The notes beneath the pieces were generated by a model. The model was not told the DNA's origin. It saw only the letters and a list, made by a program, of their open reading frames with translations, and did no database searches. From the NCBI RefSeq assembly GCF_003350475.1, contig NZ_QQAV01000005.1, positions 321,973 to 358,480 on the forward strand: a stretch of DNA of 36,508 nucleotides, given 5' to 3'. Position numbers and translations under genes: made by a program. Positions 1 to 7,664 of the stretch are shown piece after piece; positions within the stretch are counted from its first letter, which is position 1, and the number at the start of each line of letters is the position of its first letter. The stretch is from Pseudacidovorax intermedius. GTDB taxonomy: Bacteria; Pseudomonadota; Gammaproteobacteria; Burkholderiales; Burkholderiaceae_C.

Positions 1-1
1 G

Positions 2-379
2 CTCACGCGCGATGCGCTGTACTGGGCGACGATGGGCGGGGCGAAGGCGTTCGGGCTGGATGGGAAGACGGGCTCGATCACGCCGGGCAAGCAGGCGGAT
101 CTGGTGATGTTCGACTGCCGTGGGATGAACATCTTTCCGGCGCTGGCCGGGGGCAATGCGGCGCACATCGTGGTGATGTACGCGGAGACGTCGGACATCG
201 AGAACGTGATGGTGGCGGGGCGCTGGGCCAAGCGTGGGGGCGCGCTGTGCTTCGACGCCGCGCGCCTGGCGCGGCTGCACGAGGAGCTGATGGCCTCGCG
301 CATGCGCATCTTCGAGCAGGGGAGCTACAAGTCCGTCCCCGTACAGCGGGGGCCTCAACCGGAGCATTTCTTCGTATGA
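2..379 (+). CDS. Amidohydrolase family protein, C-terminal part (5' end outside window)
   Basis: The frame is open from base 2 to the TGA at 377-379, so the gene is cut by the window edge and only about 125 C-terminal residues are visible. The segment GLDGKTGSITPGKQADLVMF is the typical end of the metal-dependent amidohydrolase superfamily (TRZ/ATZ, cytosine or guanine deaminase-like), where the chain re-enters the small beta-sandwich domain ('G..G.I.PGK.ADLV..D'). The metal-binding histidines and aspartate would be upstream, so the substrate cannot be inferred. The stop codon overlaps the start of the following Bug receptor gene (ATGA), which suggests co-translation and a shared substrate. 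No TGGT-NNN-ACCA operator is seen near this pair, so it probably does not belong to the regulon that fills the rest of the window. Confidence 0.8.
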   Translation, partial: LTRDALYWATMGGAKAFGLDGKTGSITPGKQADLVMFDCRGMNIFPALAGGNAAHIVVMYAETSDIENVMVAGRWAKRGGALCFDAARLARLHEELMASRMRIFEQGSYKSVPVQRGPQPEHFFV

Positions 380-1365
380 CTTCCAACACCCGACGCACCC
401 TTCTGGGTGCAGCCCTTCTGATGGGCACCGGCACGGTGCTGGGCCAGCCCGCAGCCTCGGCCAACTGGCCCAACCGGCCGGTGCGCATCGTCCACGGTTT
501 CACCACCGGCGGTCCCGTGGACAACCTCGCACGCCTGCTGGCCGCGCAGTTTCCGGACGCCTTCGGGCAGCAGGCCATCGTCGAGGGCAAGCCGGGGGCG
601 GGCGGCACGATCGGGGCGAATTTTGTCGCCAAGGCCGAGCCGGACGGCTACACGCTGTTCCTGATGGCATCCGGCCACTCGGCGGCACCGGGCCTGTACA
701 AGTCATTGCCGTTCGATGCCGTCAACGACTTCACGATGGTGTCGATGGTGGCGCGCAGTCCCTTCGCCATCATCGCCAACCCCGATGCGCCGTTTCGCAC
801 CGTGCAGGAGTTCGTGCAGCAGGCGCGCGCCCAGCCCGGAAAAATCGACTACGGCTCCGGCGGCACGGGTAGCGGCATGCATCTCGCAGCCGTGCTGTTC
901 CAGGCCCGCGCGCAGCTGCAGCTCACCCATGTGCCGTACAAGGGCGGCAACGCGCCGGCGCTGGCGGTGATGGCGGGCGAGGTGCCTGTCATCTTCACTT
1001 CGCTCGCGGGCATGTCGTCCCACATCGAGAGCGGAAAGGTACGGGCGCTGGCCGTGACCTCCGGCACGCGCTTTGCCGCCATGCCGGCGATCCCCACCGT
1101 GGCCGAGACGGTACTGCCGGACTTCGACGTGAGCGCGTGGTATGCCCTGGCCGGACCGCGCCGGCTGCCACCGACCATCGTGGCGCGGCTCAACGACATG
1201 GTGCAGGCAACCCTGCGCCGACCAGAGGTGGTCCAGGGACTGAAGCTGCAGGCGGCGGAGCCCTGGGCGACCAGCGCCGCCGAGGCACAGGCCTTTCTCG
1301 CGACCGACGTTGCGCGCTGGACGCGCGTGGTGCGCGAAGAGAACATCGCCCCGCCTTCGCCCTGA
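376..1365 (+). CDS. Bug/TctC-family periplasmic substrate-binding protein
   Basis: 329 residues. The ATG at 376 overlaps the amidohydrolase stop (ATGA). The N-terminus (MTSNTRRTLLGAALLMGTG, then a small-residue stretch to about residue 25) is an export signal with a twin-arginine-like TRRTLL. The mature part shows Bug family landmarks: WPNRPVRIVHGFTTGGPVDN at the start, KPGAGGTIGA, AEPDGYTL, a THVPYKGG segment and AIPTVAE near the end. Bug proteins bind small carboxylates or amides in the periplasm, some feeding tripartite tricarboxylate transporters and some acting as sensors. No TctA/TctB membrane genes are visible. The pairing with an amidohydrolase suggests an amide or carboxylated N-heterocycle ligand, but that is only inference. 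Confidence 0.9.
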   Translation: MTSNTRRTLLGAALLMGTGTVLGQPAASANWPNRPVRIVHGFTTGGPVDNLARLLAAQFPDAFGQQAIVEGKPGAGGTIGANFVAKAEPDGYTLFLMASGHSAAPGLYKSLPFDAVNDFTMVSMVARSPFAIIANPDAPFRTVQEFVQQARAQPGKIDYGSGGTGSGMHLAAVLFQARAQLQLTHVPYKGGNAPALAVMAGEVPVIFTSLAGMSSHIESGKVRALAVTSGTRFAAMPAIPTVAETVLPDFDVSAWYALAGPRRLPPTIVARLNDMVQATLRRPEVVQGLKLQAAEPWATSAAEAQAFLATDVARWTRVVREENIAPPSP

Positions 1366-1463
1366 GACGTCACCGGGCCGTGGCGCGGGTCCGTGCTGCC
1401 GCGGCACAGGGTGACAGCGTCGGTCGCCGACGGCTGGCACTTGTCGATGTTGCCGTTCGCCAT

Positions 1464-2022
1464 GGTGCGTGGGTGGCCTGCGCGATCAGTTGGTTGAAGC
1501 GGTTCGCCGACGTGGTGTTGCGCAGGCCGTGGCCCTGCTGGCAGAGGGCCGCGCGTTGGTCGACGGCGGCCCCGATGACGTCGAGTTCCTCGCGTGTGGC
1601 CCGTTCGCAGGCCGGACGGGTGACGACCGCCCTCCACGCGATGCGTGCCTCGGTTCCGTTGGGATGGAGACCTGCTTGGGCCACACCATGTCGCGAACCT
1701 TCCGGGCCAGTCCATTGCGGATGAAGCCGCCGCCGTCATGCCTGTGAACGTCTCTGCCACGCCAGCCGATCCCCCGGTTGTGAAGCGTTTCATGCACGGC
1801 GCCGAAGCGCCGAATTGCTCCGTTAGCTCCTTCTCGGCGGCAAGCCTGTCGCCGGGGCGCAGGTCGCCGCGCGCGAGTTGCTCCCGGGTCTGGCCGGACA
1901 CCGAGTCAAGCTGCGGCGCGCAGGCACCGGCTGGAGCAGGGGCTGGCGATCGCGGCAGCTTCTCTGGCGTCCGCGGGAGCGCCGGGCCGCTGCAAAGGCT
2001 ATTGAACTTGCTTCCGCGGGTG
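1464..2022 (-). pseudogene. Degraded FadR-type (GntR/FCD) transcriptional regulator
   Basis: There is no intact gene here, but three reading frames on the minus strand match successive parts of the intact GntR regulator at 13957-14784. Around 1930-1800 the N-terminal winged-helix part is readable (SGQTREQLARGDLRPGDRL). Around 1735-1690 another frame gives a GGGFIRNG segment, matching GGFFIRNG in the intact copy. Around 1640-1465 a third frame gives ACERATREELD and RFNQLIAQATH, matching ACERATEEEID and RFYQLIAEATH. At least two frameshifts separate these pieces and the last third of the FCD domain is not recognisable. The region around the start is also shared: ttggatgaacctctttg occurs at 2023-2039 and at 14784-14800, but the ATG of the intact gene is replaced in this copy. 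It is a dead paralogue. Confidence 0.82.
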
Positions 2023-2104
2023 TTGGATGAACCTCTTTGCATAGTCGCAAAGCAGGCCCGGGCGTGTCGGCTGCCCCTGCCCTGCCGGTCACGATGAAAT
2101 TGGA

Positions 2105-2133
2105 TTGCCGTGCATGATTGGTTCAACCATAAT
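2105..2133 (+). promoter_or_regulatory. Candidate sigma70-like promoter of the acyl-CoA dehydrogenase operon
   Basis: TTGCCG (2105-2110) and CATAAT (2128-2133) are separated by 17 bases, matching the sigma70 consensus at 4/6 and 5/6 positions. The operator palindrome (core 2119-2129) lies inside the spacer and runs into the -10 element, so a bound regulator would exclude RNA polymerase. The site sits about 50 bases upstream of the ATG at 2180. Prediction only. Confidence 0.5.
2119..2129 (+). promoter_or_regulatory. FadR-type operator, site 1 (TGGTTCAACCA)
   Basis: TGGT-TCA-ACCA, with flanks AT and TAATATT. It is the same 11-base core as in sites 2, 5 and 6. It sits 50 bases upstream of the acyl-CoA dehydrogenase operon and overlaps its candidate -10 box. 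The half-site spacing matches the TGGT-NNN-ACCA pattern of FadR-subfamily GntR regulators. Confidence 0.8.
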
Positions 2134-2179
2134 ATTCATGCCGGCGACTTCCCGAGGCTGGAGACAAAAAGAGGACGAG

Positions 2180-3343
2180 ATGGATCTGGAGTTCACACCG
2201 GCGCAGCGCGCCTTCCGTGCCGAGGTACGAGCTTTCATCGATGCGCGTCTGCCAGCGGACATCCGGGCGCGCCTTCGCGCCGGGCACCCGCCGCGCAAGC
2301 AGGACACCGTGACCTGGCAGCGCATCCTGAACGAGCGTGGCTGGGCAGCGCCGCACTGGCCCGCGCGCTACGGTGGTGCCGAGCTGGGGCAGATGGAGCG
2401 CCTCATCCTGATGGACGAGCTCTACCGTGCGCCCGCACCGCTGCCGCAGGTGTTCAACCTCACCATGCTCGGGCCGGTGTTGATGAAGTTCGGCACGCCG
2501 GCACAGTGCGACCATTTCCTGCCGCGGCTTGCCAACCTCGACCTGTGGTTCTGCCAGGGCTTCTCGGAGCCGGGTGCCGGATCGGACCTGGCCTCGCTGC
2601 GAACACGGGCCGAACGCCGCGGCGATCACTATGTGGTCAACGGGCAGAAGATCTGGACGACCACCGCCCATCTTGCCGATTGGGTGTTCGCGCTGGTGCG
2701 CACCGACCCCGAGGCGCGCAAGCAGGCGGGCATCTCCTTCCTGCTGATCGATCTGAAGTCGCCCGGTGTCACGATCCGGCCCATCCACTCCATCGACGGC
2801 GGTCATCACCTCAACGAGGTCTTCTTCGACGACGTTCAGGTGCCCGTGGGCAACCTGGTGGGTGAGGAGAACAAGGGCTGGGAATGCGCCAAGTTCCTGC
2901 TTGGCAACGAGCGCACCGGCATCGCCAACGTGGGGCTGTGCCGGGAGCGGCTCGACCTCGCGCGCGAGATGGCCGGCCGCGCGCTGCCGCAAGGCGGGCG
3001 GCTGATCGACGACGCCGGGCTGCGCGCCGAGATGGCGGCGCTGGACGCGGAGATCCGCGCGCTCGAGCTGACCAATTACCGCTTCCTGCTCACCCCCGCC
3101 GAGCAGCAGGCGCTGCCGGCCTTCGCCTCGGTGCTCAAGCTCAAGGGCGTGGCGTTGCAGCAGGCCGTGAATGCGCTGCTGGCGCGGCTGGCCGGGCCGG
3201 CCGGCCTGGAGCGGCGCGACGGCGATGAGGAGCGGGTGCATGGCCCGCTGGTGCCGCGCTACTTCTACTCGCGCGCCGCCAGCATCTATGGCGGCACCAG
3301 CGAGGTGCAGAAGGACATTCTGGCCAAGGCCATCCTGGGATGA
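2180..3343 (+). CDS. Acyl-CoA dehydrogenase, probable subunit of a two-gene pair
   Basis: 387 residues. The ATG at 2180 is chosen because GAGG lies 6-9 bases upstream and the protein then begins MDLEFTPAQRAFRAEVRAF, the usual N-terminal helix of the family. The FAD and substrate-binding middle is clear (FCQGFSEPGAGSDLASLRT, then NGQKIWTTTAH). The C-terminus reads SIYGGTSEVQKDI (residues 368-380). Classic medium-chain enzymes carry the catalytic glutamate in 'YEGT' here; this protein has YGGT, so the base must be elsewhere or in the partner. The next gene, 13 bases on, is a second, divergent acyl-CoA dehydrogenase. Such adjacent pairs form alpha2-beta2 enzymes on bulky CoA esters in actinobacterial steroid catabolism (FadE26/27, FadE28/29). 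A role on a bulky or branched acyl-CoA is inferred. Confidence 0.88.
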   Translation: MDLEFTPAQRAFRAEVRAFIDARLPADIRARLRAGHPPRKQDTVTWQRILNERGWAAPHWPARYGGAELGQMERLILMDELYRAPAPLPQVFNLTMLGPVLMKFGTPAQCDHFLPRLANLDLWFCQGFSEPGAGSDLASLRTRAERRGDHYVVNGQKIWTTTAHLADWVFALVRTDPEARKQAGISFLLIDLKSPGVTIRPIHSIDGGHHLNEVFFDDVQVPVGNLVGEENKGWECAKFLLGNERTGIANVGLCRERLDLAREMAGRALPQGGRLIDDAGLRAEMAALDAEIRALELTNYRFLLTPAEQQALPAFASVLKLKGVALQQAVNALLARLAGPAGLERRDGDEERVHGPLVPRYFYSRAASIYGGTSEVQKDILAKAILG

Positions 3344-3356
3344 GACAGGGAATCCG

Positions 3357-4493
3357 ATGAATTTCGAACTCGATGACGAGCAGCGTGCGCTGCAGGACAG
3401 CCTGGCGCGGCTGATGGCCGAACGCTATGGCTTCGAGCAGCGGCGCGCCCATGCCGCCAGCGAGGGCGGGCACGATCCGCTGACCTTGCAGCACCTGGCC
3501 GAGCTGGGTGTCACGGCGCTGGCGGTGCCGTCGGCGCACGGGGGCTTCGATGGTGGCGCCCGTGCCTTGCTGCCGGTGATGCGGGCCCTGGGCGGTGCCC
3601 TGTGCCTGGAGCCGCTGCTGCCGCAGGTTCTGGCCGCGACGGCCCTGCGCCTGGGCGCGGACGAGGCGCTGTGCGCCGAGCAACTGCCCGGTCTGGCCGA
3701 TGGCACCACGCGCATGGCCTGGGCGCACGACGAGACGGCCGGCCGCCACGCGCCCTGCTGGATCGAGACCCGCGCGACGCACCGCGGCGGGGGCTGGGTG
3801 CTCGATGGCGCCAAGGCCCATGTGCTCGGGGCGGACCTGGCCCGCCATGTCGTGGTCAGCGCGCGCACCGGCGGCGCGCCGGACGATTCCGCCGGCCGCG
3901 CGCTCTTTCTCGTCGATGCCGATGCGCCGGGCCTGCAGTGGCGGCGCTATCGCCTGGTGGACGACACGCCGGCCGCCGAACTGCGGCTGGCGGGCGTGCC
4001 CGCCCGTCCGCTGGTCGATCCGGCCGACGGCGACGCGGGTGGCCGTGCCATCGACGGTGTGGTCGCCATGGGCACGGCCCTGGCCTGCGCCGACATGCTG
4101 GGCGCGGCCGAGACAGCCAACCGGCTCGCGGTGGATTACCTTCACACCCGCAAGCAGTTCGGCCGCACCATCGGCGAGAACCAGGCGCTGCGCCATCGCG
4201 TGGCCGAGATGCGGGTGGACCTGGAGATGGCCCGCAGCATGGCCATGGCCGCCGCCGTCGCGGTCGACCTGCCCGATGGCGACGACGCGGGCCTCGACCT
4301 GCACCGCGCCAAGCTGTGCATCGGCCGCCATGCGCGCGAGGTGGCGCATGGCGCGATTCAGCTGCACGGGGGCATCGGCATGACCGAGGAATACGCCGTC
4401 GGCCACTGCCTGCGCCGCATCCATGTCATGGACCAGCTGTTCGGCGACAGCGGTGCCCATGCCGCGCGGCTGGCATCCATGCTCGCCGCATGA
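3357..4493 (+). CDS. Acyl-CoA dehydrogenase, second subunit of the pair
   Basis: 378 residues, starting at the ATG at 3357 (MNFELDDEQRALQDSLARLM, a standard N-terminus). The N-terminal half is poor in the usual 'TEP.AGSD' flavin-loop motifs. The C-terminal half carries RKQFGRTIGENQALRHRVAEM and QLHGGIGMTEEYAVGHCLRR, typical of the helical domain and FAD/dimer interface. One subunit with a degenerate flavin-binding loop is what is known of heteromeric FadE enzymes, so this is read as the partner of the preceding gene. Same operon: 13 bases from the upstream stop. Downstream, 61 bases separate it from the CoA ligase gene. Substrate unknown. Confidence 0.86.
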   Translation: MNFELDDEQRALQDSLARLMAERYGFEQRRAHAASEGGHDPLTLQHLAELGVTALAVPSAHGGFDGGARALLPVMRALGGALCLEPLLPQVLAATALRLGADEALCAEQLPGLADGTTRMAWAHDETAGRHAPCWIETRATHRGGGWVLDGAKAHVLGADLARHVVVSARTGGAPDDSAGRALFLVDADAPGLQWRRYRLVDDTPAAELRLAGVPARPLVDPADGDAGGRAIDGVVAMGTALACADMLGAAETANRLAVDYLHTRKQFGRTIGENQALRHRVAEMRVDLEMARSMAMAAAVAVDLPDGDDAGLDLHRAKLCIGRHAREVAHGAIQLHGGIGMTEEYAVGHCLRRIHVMDQLFGDSGAHAARLASMLAA

Positions 4494-4554
4494 CGGGCAC
4501 CGATTGCGCGACCCCCTTAGATAAAACGAGAGACAACGAGCAGGCAAGAATGCC

Positions 4555-6084
4555 ATGAACGAAGCCATGATCTATCTGGATGACCAGGGCGTGCCCCGGT
4601 CGCAGGTGCAACTGCAAGCCCGGCGCGCCGCCACCGGCCTGGCGGAACTGGGGGTGATCGAGGGCGACTGCGTGGCGCTGCTGCTGCGCAACGACTTCGC
4701 CTTCTTCGAAGTGCAGCAGGCGGCGGCCGCCCTCGGTGCCTATGCGGTGCCGCTGAACTGGCACGGCAAGGCCGAAGAGTTGCTCTACATCCTGGAGGAC
4801 GCCCATCCCAAGATTCTGGTGGCCCATGCCGACCTGCTGGCGCTGCTGCGCGGCCGCCTGCCGGCGGGGCTGGTGGTGCGCGTGGTGCCCACGCCGCCGC
4901 AGGTGCTGGCGCGCTATGGCGTCGACGCCGCGCGAGCCCTGCCCGCGCCGGACGAGGTGCTCTGGCCGCAATGGTGCGAAGGCTTCGCGCCGTGGGACGC
5001 GCCGCCGCGGCCCAGCCGCGCCACCATGATCTACACCTCGGGCACCACGGGGCATCCCAAGGGCGTGCGGCGTCATCCCTCCACGCCCGAGCAGGCGCAG
5101 GCCTATCGGGAGATCATCGAGCGGGTGTACGGCCTCGTGCCCGGCGTGCGGGCGCTGATCACCGGGCCGCTGTATCACGCCTCGCCCAATGCCTACGGCC
5201 GCCAGGCCTTCGGCGCGGCGGAGCTGCTGGTGATGCAGTCCAAGTTCGACGCCGAAGAGACGCTGGCGCTGATCGCCAGGCACCGTATCACCCATGCGGT
5301 GATGGTGCCGACCATGTTCGTGCGTCTGCTCAAGCTGCCACCCGAGGTGCGCGCGCGCTACGACGTGGGCTCGCTGCAGTGGGTCACGCACACCGGCGCG
5401 CCCTGCCCGCGTGAGGTCAAGCAGGCCCTGATGGACTGGTGGGGTCCGGTGGTCTACGAGACCTACGGTGGTACCGAGGTCGGCACCGCCACCCTCGCCA
5501 CGCCGCTGGACTGGCTCGCCCATCCGGGCTCGGTGGGCATGCCCACACCCGGCACCCAAATCGCCTTCTACGGCGAGGACGGCCGGCCGGTGCCCGAAGG
5601 CGAGATCGGCGAGATCTACATGCGCGTGTCCGCCTATCCCGACTTCACCTACCTGAACAACGACGCCAAGCGCCAGGGCGTCGAGCGCGACGGCCTGATC
5701 AGCGTGGGCGACGTCGGCTACCTCAAGGACGGCCGGCTGTACCTGTGCGACCGCCGCTCGGACATGGTGATCTTCGGCGGCACCAATGTGTACCCCGCCG
5801 AGATCGAGATGGTGCTGGCCCAGTGCCCGGGCGTGCACGACTGCGCGGTCTTCGGCATCCCGGACGAGGACTTCGGTGAGTCGCTGGCCGCCGCCGTGGA
5901 GCGCGAGCCCGGCGCGCAGCTGACGGAGGCGGACATCCGGCACTACCTGGAAGCGCGCCTGGCCCGCTACAAGGTGCCGCGGCGCATCGACTTCCATGCC
6001 GCCTTGCCGCGCGAAGACAGCGGCAAGATCTTCAAGCGCCGGTTGCGCGACCCCTTCTGGCAGAACACCGGCCGGCAGATCTGA
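4555..6084 (+). CDS. AMP-forming acyl-CoA synthetase (ANL superfamily)
   Basis: 509 residues. The adenylate-forming motifs are all present: the P-loop YTSGTTGHPKGV at 160-171, YGGTE at 304-308, the hinge region DRRSDMVIFGGTNVYPAEIE, and the C-terminal catalytic lysine (SGK, K491) before IFKRRLR. The enzyme would activate a carboxylic acid to its CoA thioester via an acyl-AMP. It is shorter at the N-terminus than long-chain FadD and resembles the bile-acid, cyclohexanecarboxylate or FadD3-like group, so a cyclic or branched acid is plausible but unproven. Its stop overlaps the ATG of the kinase gene by one base (TGATG), which couples their translation. The first codons (MNEAMI) are identical in DNA to those of the thiolase at 28808. 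Confidence 0.9.
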   Translation: MNEAMIYLDDQGVPRSQVQLQARRAATGLAELGVIEGDCVALLLRNDFAFFEVQQAAAALGAYAVPLNWHGKAEELLYILEDAHPKILVAHADLLALLRGRLPAGLVVRVVPTPPQVLARYGVDAARALPAPDEVLWPQWCEGFAPWDAPPRPSRATMIYTSGTTGHPKGVRRHPSTPEQAQAYREIIERVYGLVPGVRALITGPLYHASPNAYGRQAFGAAELLVMQSKFDAEETLALIARHRITHAVMVPTMFVRLLKLPPEVRARYDVGSLQWVTHTGAPCPREVKQALMDWWGPVVYETYGGTEVGTATLATPLDWLAHPGSVGMPTPGTQIAFYGEDGRPVPEGEIGEIYMRVSAYPDFTYLNNDAKRQGVERDGLISVGDVGYLKDGRLYLCDRRSDMVIFGGTNVYPAEIEMVLAQCPGVHDCAVFGIPDEDFGESLAAAVEREPGAQLTEADIRHYLEARLARYKVPRRIDFHAALPREDSGKIFKRRLRDPFWQNTGRQI

Positions 6085-7103
6085 TGGCCGCCCCGCCGAG
6101 CGACGAAGTCGCCGCCGCCCTGGGTCCGGTGCTGGCGCGCCGCTTCGGTTCGCCCGGCGAGGTGCGCGGCCTGCAGCGCCTGACCGCCGGCGGCACCAAG
6201 GCCACCTGGGCCTTCGACTGGGCCGCGCCGGGCGCTCCGCCGCTGCCGCTGATCCTGCAGCAGACAGCCGCACGCGGCGCCGTTGCGGGCTCAGTCCCCA
6301 AGCTCAGTGGTCCCCAGGAGGCCGCACTGATGCAGGCCGCGCGCGCCGCGGGAACGCCTGCGCCCGTGGTGGAGGCGGTGCTCAGGCCCGAAGACGGCCT
6401 CGGCGAGGGCTACGTCACCGGCCGCGTGGCGGGCGAGACGCTGGGCCGACGCATCCTGCGCGACGAGGCCTTCGCCGCTGCCCGTGGCCGCATGGCCGCC
6501 CAGTGCGGCGAGATCCTCGCCACGATCCACCGCACGCCCACGGCCGGGCTGACCTTCCTGCAGGTCTTGACGCCCGCGCAGGAGCTGGAGGCCTACTGTG
6601 CGCTGCTCGATGGCTGCGGCGTGCGCCATGCCGCGCTCGATCATGCCGTGGCCTGGATCGGTCGCCACCTGCCGAAGCCGGTGCCGCCGGCGCTGGTGCA
6701 TGCCGACTTCCGCACCGGCAATCTCGTCGTCGGGCCGGAGGGCGTGCGCTGCGTGCTGGACTGGGAGATCGCCCGCATCGGCGATCCCATGCAGGACCTG
6801 GGCGTGCTGTGCATGCGCACCTGGCGCTTCGGCGGGCCCGGCGAGGTGGGCGGCTTCGGCGCGCGCGAGGCGCTCTATGCCGCCTACGAGTCGGCCTCTG
6901 GCCAGCGGGTCGATCCGCTGCGGGTGCGCTTCTGGGAAGCCTTCGCCAACCTCAAGTGGGCCATCGCCTGCGCCCGTCGCGGCAGCCAGAAGCGCTCCGA
7001 TGGCCGCGCCGCCAGCCTGGAACTGGCCGCCATCGGCCGTCGCATGGAGGAGCCGCTGTGGGACTTCCTGAACCTGGTCGCCCCGCCGGAGGTGATGACG
7101 TGA
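6084..7103 (+). CDS. APH-family phosphotransferase (LvaA / ACAD10-11 kinase-like)
   Basis: 339 residues, start overlapping the ligase stop. The aminoglycoside-phosphotransferase fold is shown by the Brenner-type catalytic loop HADFRTGN (H206, D208, N213) and the metal-binding LDWEIARIGDPMQDLG (D226 onward). Members found in acyl-CoA operons are not antibiotic kinases. LvaA of Pseudomonas putida, and the kinase domains of ACAD10/ACAD11, phosphorylate 4-hydroxyacyl-CoAs so that the phosphate can be eliminated. Three observations fit that role: it sits next to a CoA ligase, it overlaps a DUF6285/LvaB-like gene (GTGA), and an ACAD11/LvaC-like dehydrogenase lies at 32997. The exact substrate is not known. 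Confidence 0.85.
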   Translation: MAAPPSDEVAAALGPVLARRFGSPGEVRGLQRLTAGGTKATWAFDWAAPGAPPLPLILQQTAARGAVAGSVPKLSGPQEAALMQAARAAGTPAPVVEAVLRPEDGLGEGYVTGRVAGETLGRRILRDEAFAAARGRMAAQCGEILATIHRTPTAGLTFLQVLTPAQELEAYCALLDGCGVRHAALDHAVAWIGRHLPKPVPPALVHADFRTGNLVVGPEGVRCVLDWEIARIGDPMQDLGVLCMRTWRFGGPGEVGGFGAREALYAAYESASGQRVDPLRVRFWEAFANLKWAIACARRGSQKRSDGRAASLELAAIGRRMEEPLWDFLNLVAPPEVMT

Positions 7104-7549
7104 GTGCGCGTATGCGGGACGAGGCCGAAGGACTGCCCGGGCCTGCACGGGTGCCGCCGGCCGAGGTGCTGCTGGACGCCGCCGCCGACTACCTCGACCT
7201 GGAACTGCGCCCTTCGCTGGAGGGCTATCACGCCTTCCAGCTGCGGGTGTGCGTCAACGTGCTGCGGCTGGTGGCCCGTGAGCTGCGTCTGGGCCCGGCG
7301 GCCGACGCGCGGGCGCGTGCCAGCCTGGCCGCGCTGCTGGGCAGTGTTGCGGACACGGACACTGCAACAGTCGCAGAGGCGCAGGCCCGCGGGGCCGCGC
7401 CGGACGACGTGTTGGTAGCGGCGATGGCGTCCGGCGCTTTGCCGCTCGATTCGCCCGCACTGCTCGCGCACCTGCGCGATGGACTTCGGGACGCGCTTGC
7501 CATCCACAACCCCCGGTGGGTGCAGCCGGACGGCCGCCGCGACGGCTGA
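7100..7549 (+). CDS. DUF6285 / LvaB-like small protein, partner of the kinase
   Basis: 149 residues with a GTG start at 7100. The start is supported by GGAGG at 7088-7092, seven bases upstream, and by the GTGA overlap with the kinase stop (7101-7103); an in-frame ATG at 7112 is the alternative. The visible core is PAEVLLDAAADYLDLELRPS followed by FQLRVCVNVLRLVARELRLG. This helical pattern is shared by DUF6285 proteins that sit next to acyl-CoA-operon phosphotransferases. LvaB, the small protein needed with LvaA in levulinate catabolism, appears related; this assignment is from memory of the family. The C-terminal part continues as IHNPRW before the stop. Expected role: subunit or activator of the kinase. 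Confidence 0.72.
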   Translation: MSARMRDEAEGLPGPARVPPAEVLLDAAADYLDLELRPSLEGYHAFQLRVCVNVLRLVARELRLGPAADARARASLAALLGSVADTDTATVAEAQARGAAPDDVLVAAMASGALPLDSPALLAHLRDGLRDALAIHNPRWVQPDGRRDG

Positions 7550-7637
7550 GTGCGGGGCCATCCTGCGGCGGCCAGCCGCGCCAGGCCGCCTCCGCGTTAT
7601 TCCCAAGCACACGCAGGTGGCAGGCTGATAACGTGTA

Positions 7638-7648
7638 TGGTTCAACCA
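7638..7648 (+). promoter_or_regulatory. FadR-type operator, site 2 (TGGTTCAACCA)
   Basis: TGGT-TCA-ACCA with flanks A and AT. It lies 17 bases before the ATG of the Bug gene at 7665, between the DUF6285 gene and that ATG, so the Bug gene can be controlled separately from the upstream operon. No convincing -35/-10 pair is seen; TGATAA at 7626-7631 is a weak candidate. Confidence 0.78.
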
Positions 7649-7664
7649 ATAGACGAGGCAACCC

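Noticed and set aside
1481..1498. A TTGGTTGAA half-site resembling the operator
   Set aside because: It lies inside the pseudogene's former coding sequence and lacks the second half-site.
4426..6273. A 615-codon minus-strand frame opposite the CoA ligase
   Set aside because: It is antisense to a complete ANL synthetase with all motifs, and has no domain of its own.
6084..7103. Aminoglycoside resistance kinase
   Set aside because: The APH fold is present, but the operon context (CoA ligase, DUF6285, acyl-CoA dehydrogenases) fits the LvaA-like group, not antibiotic resistance.
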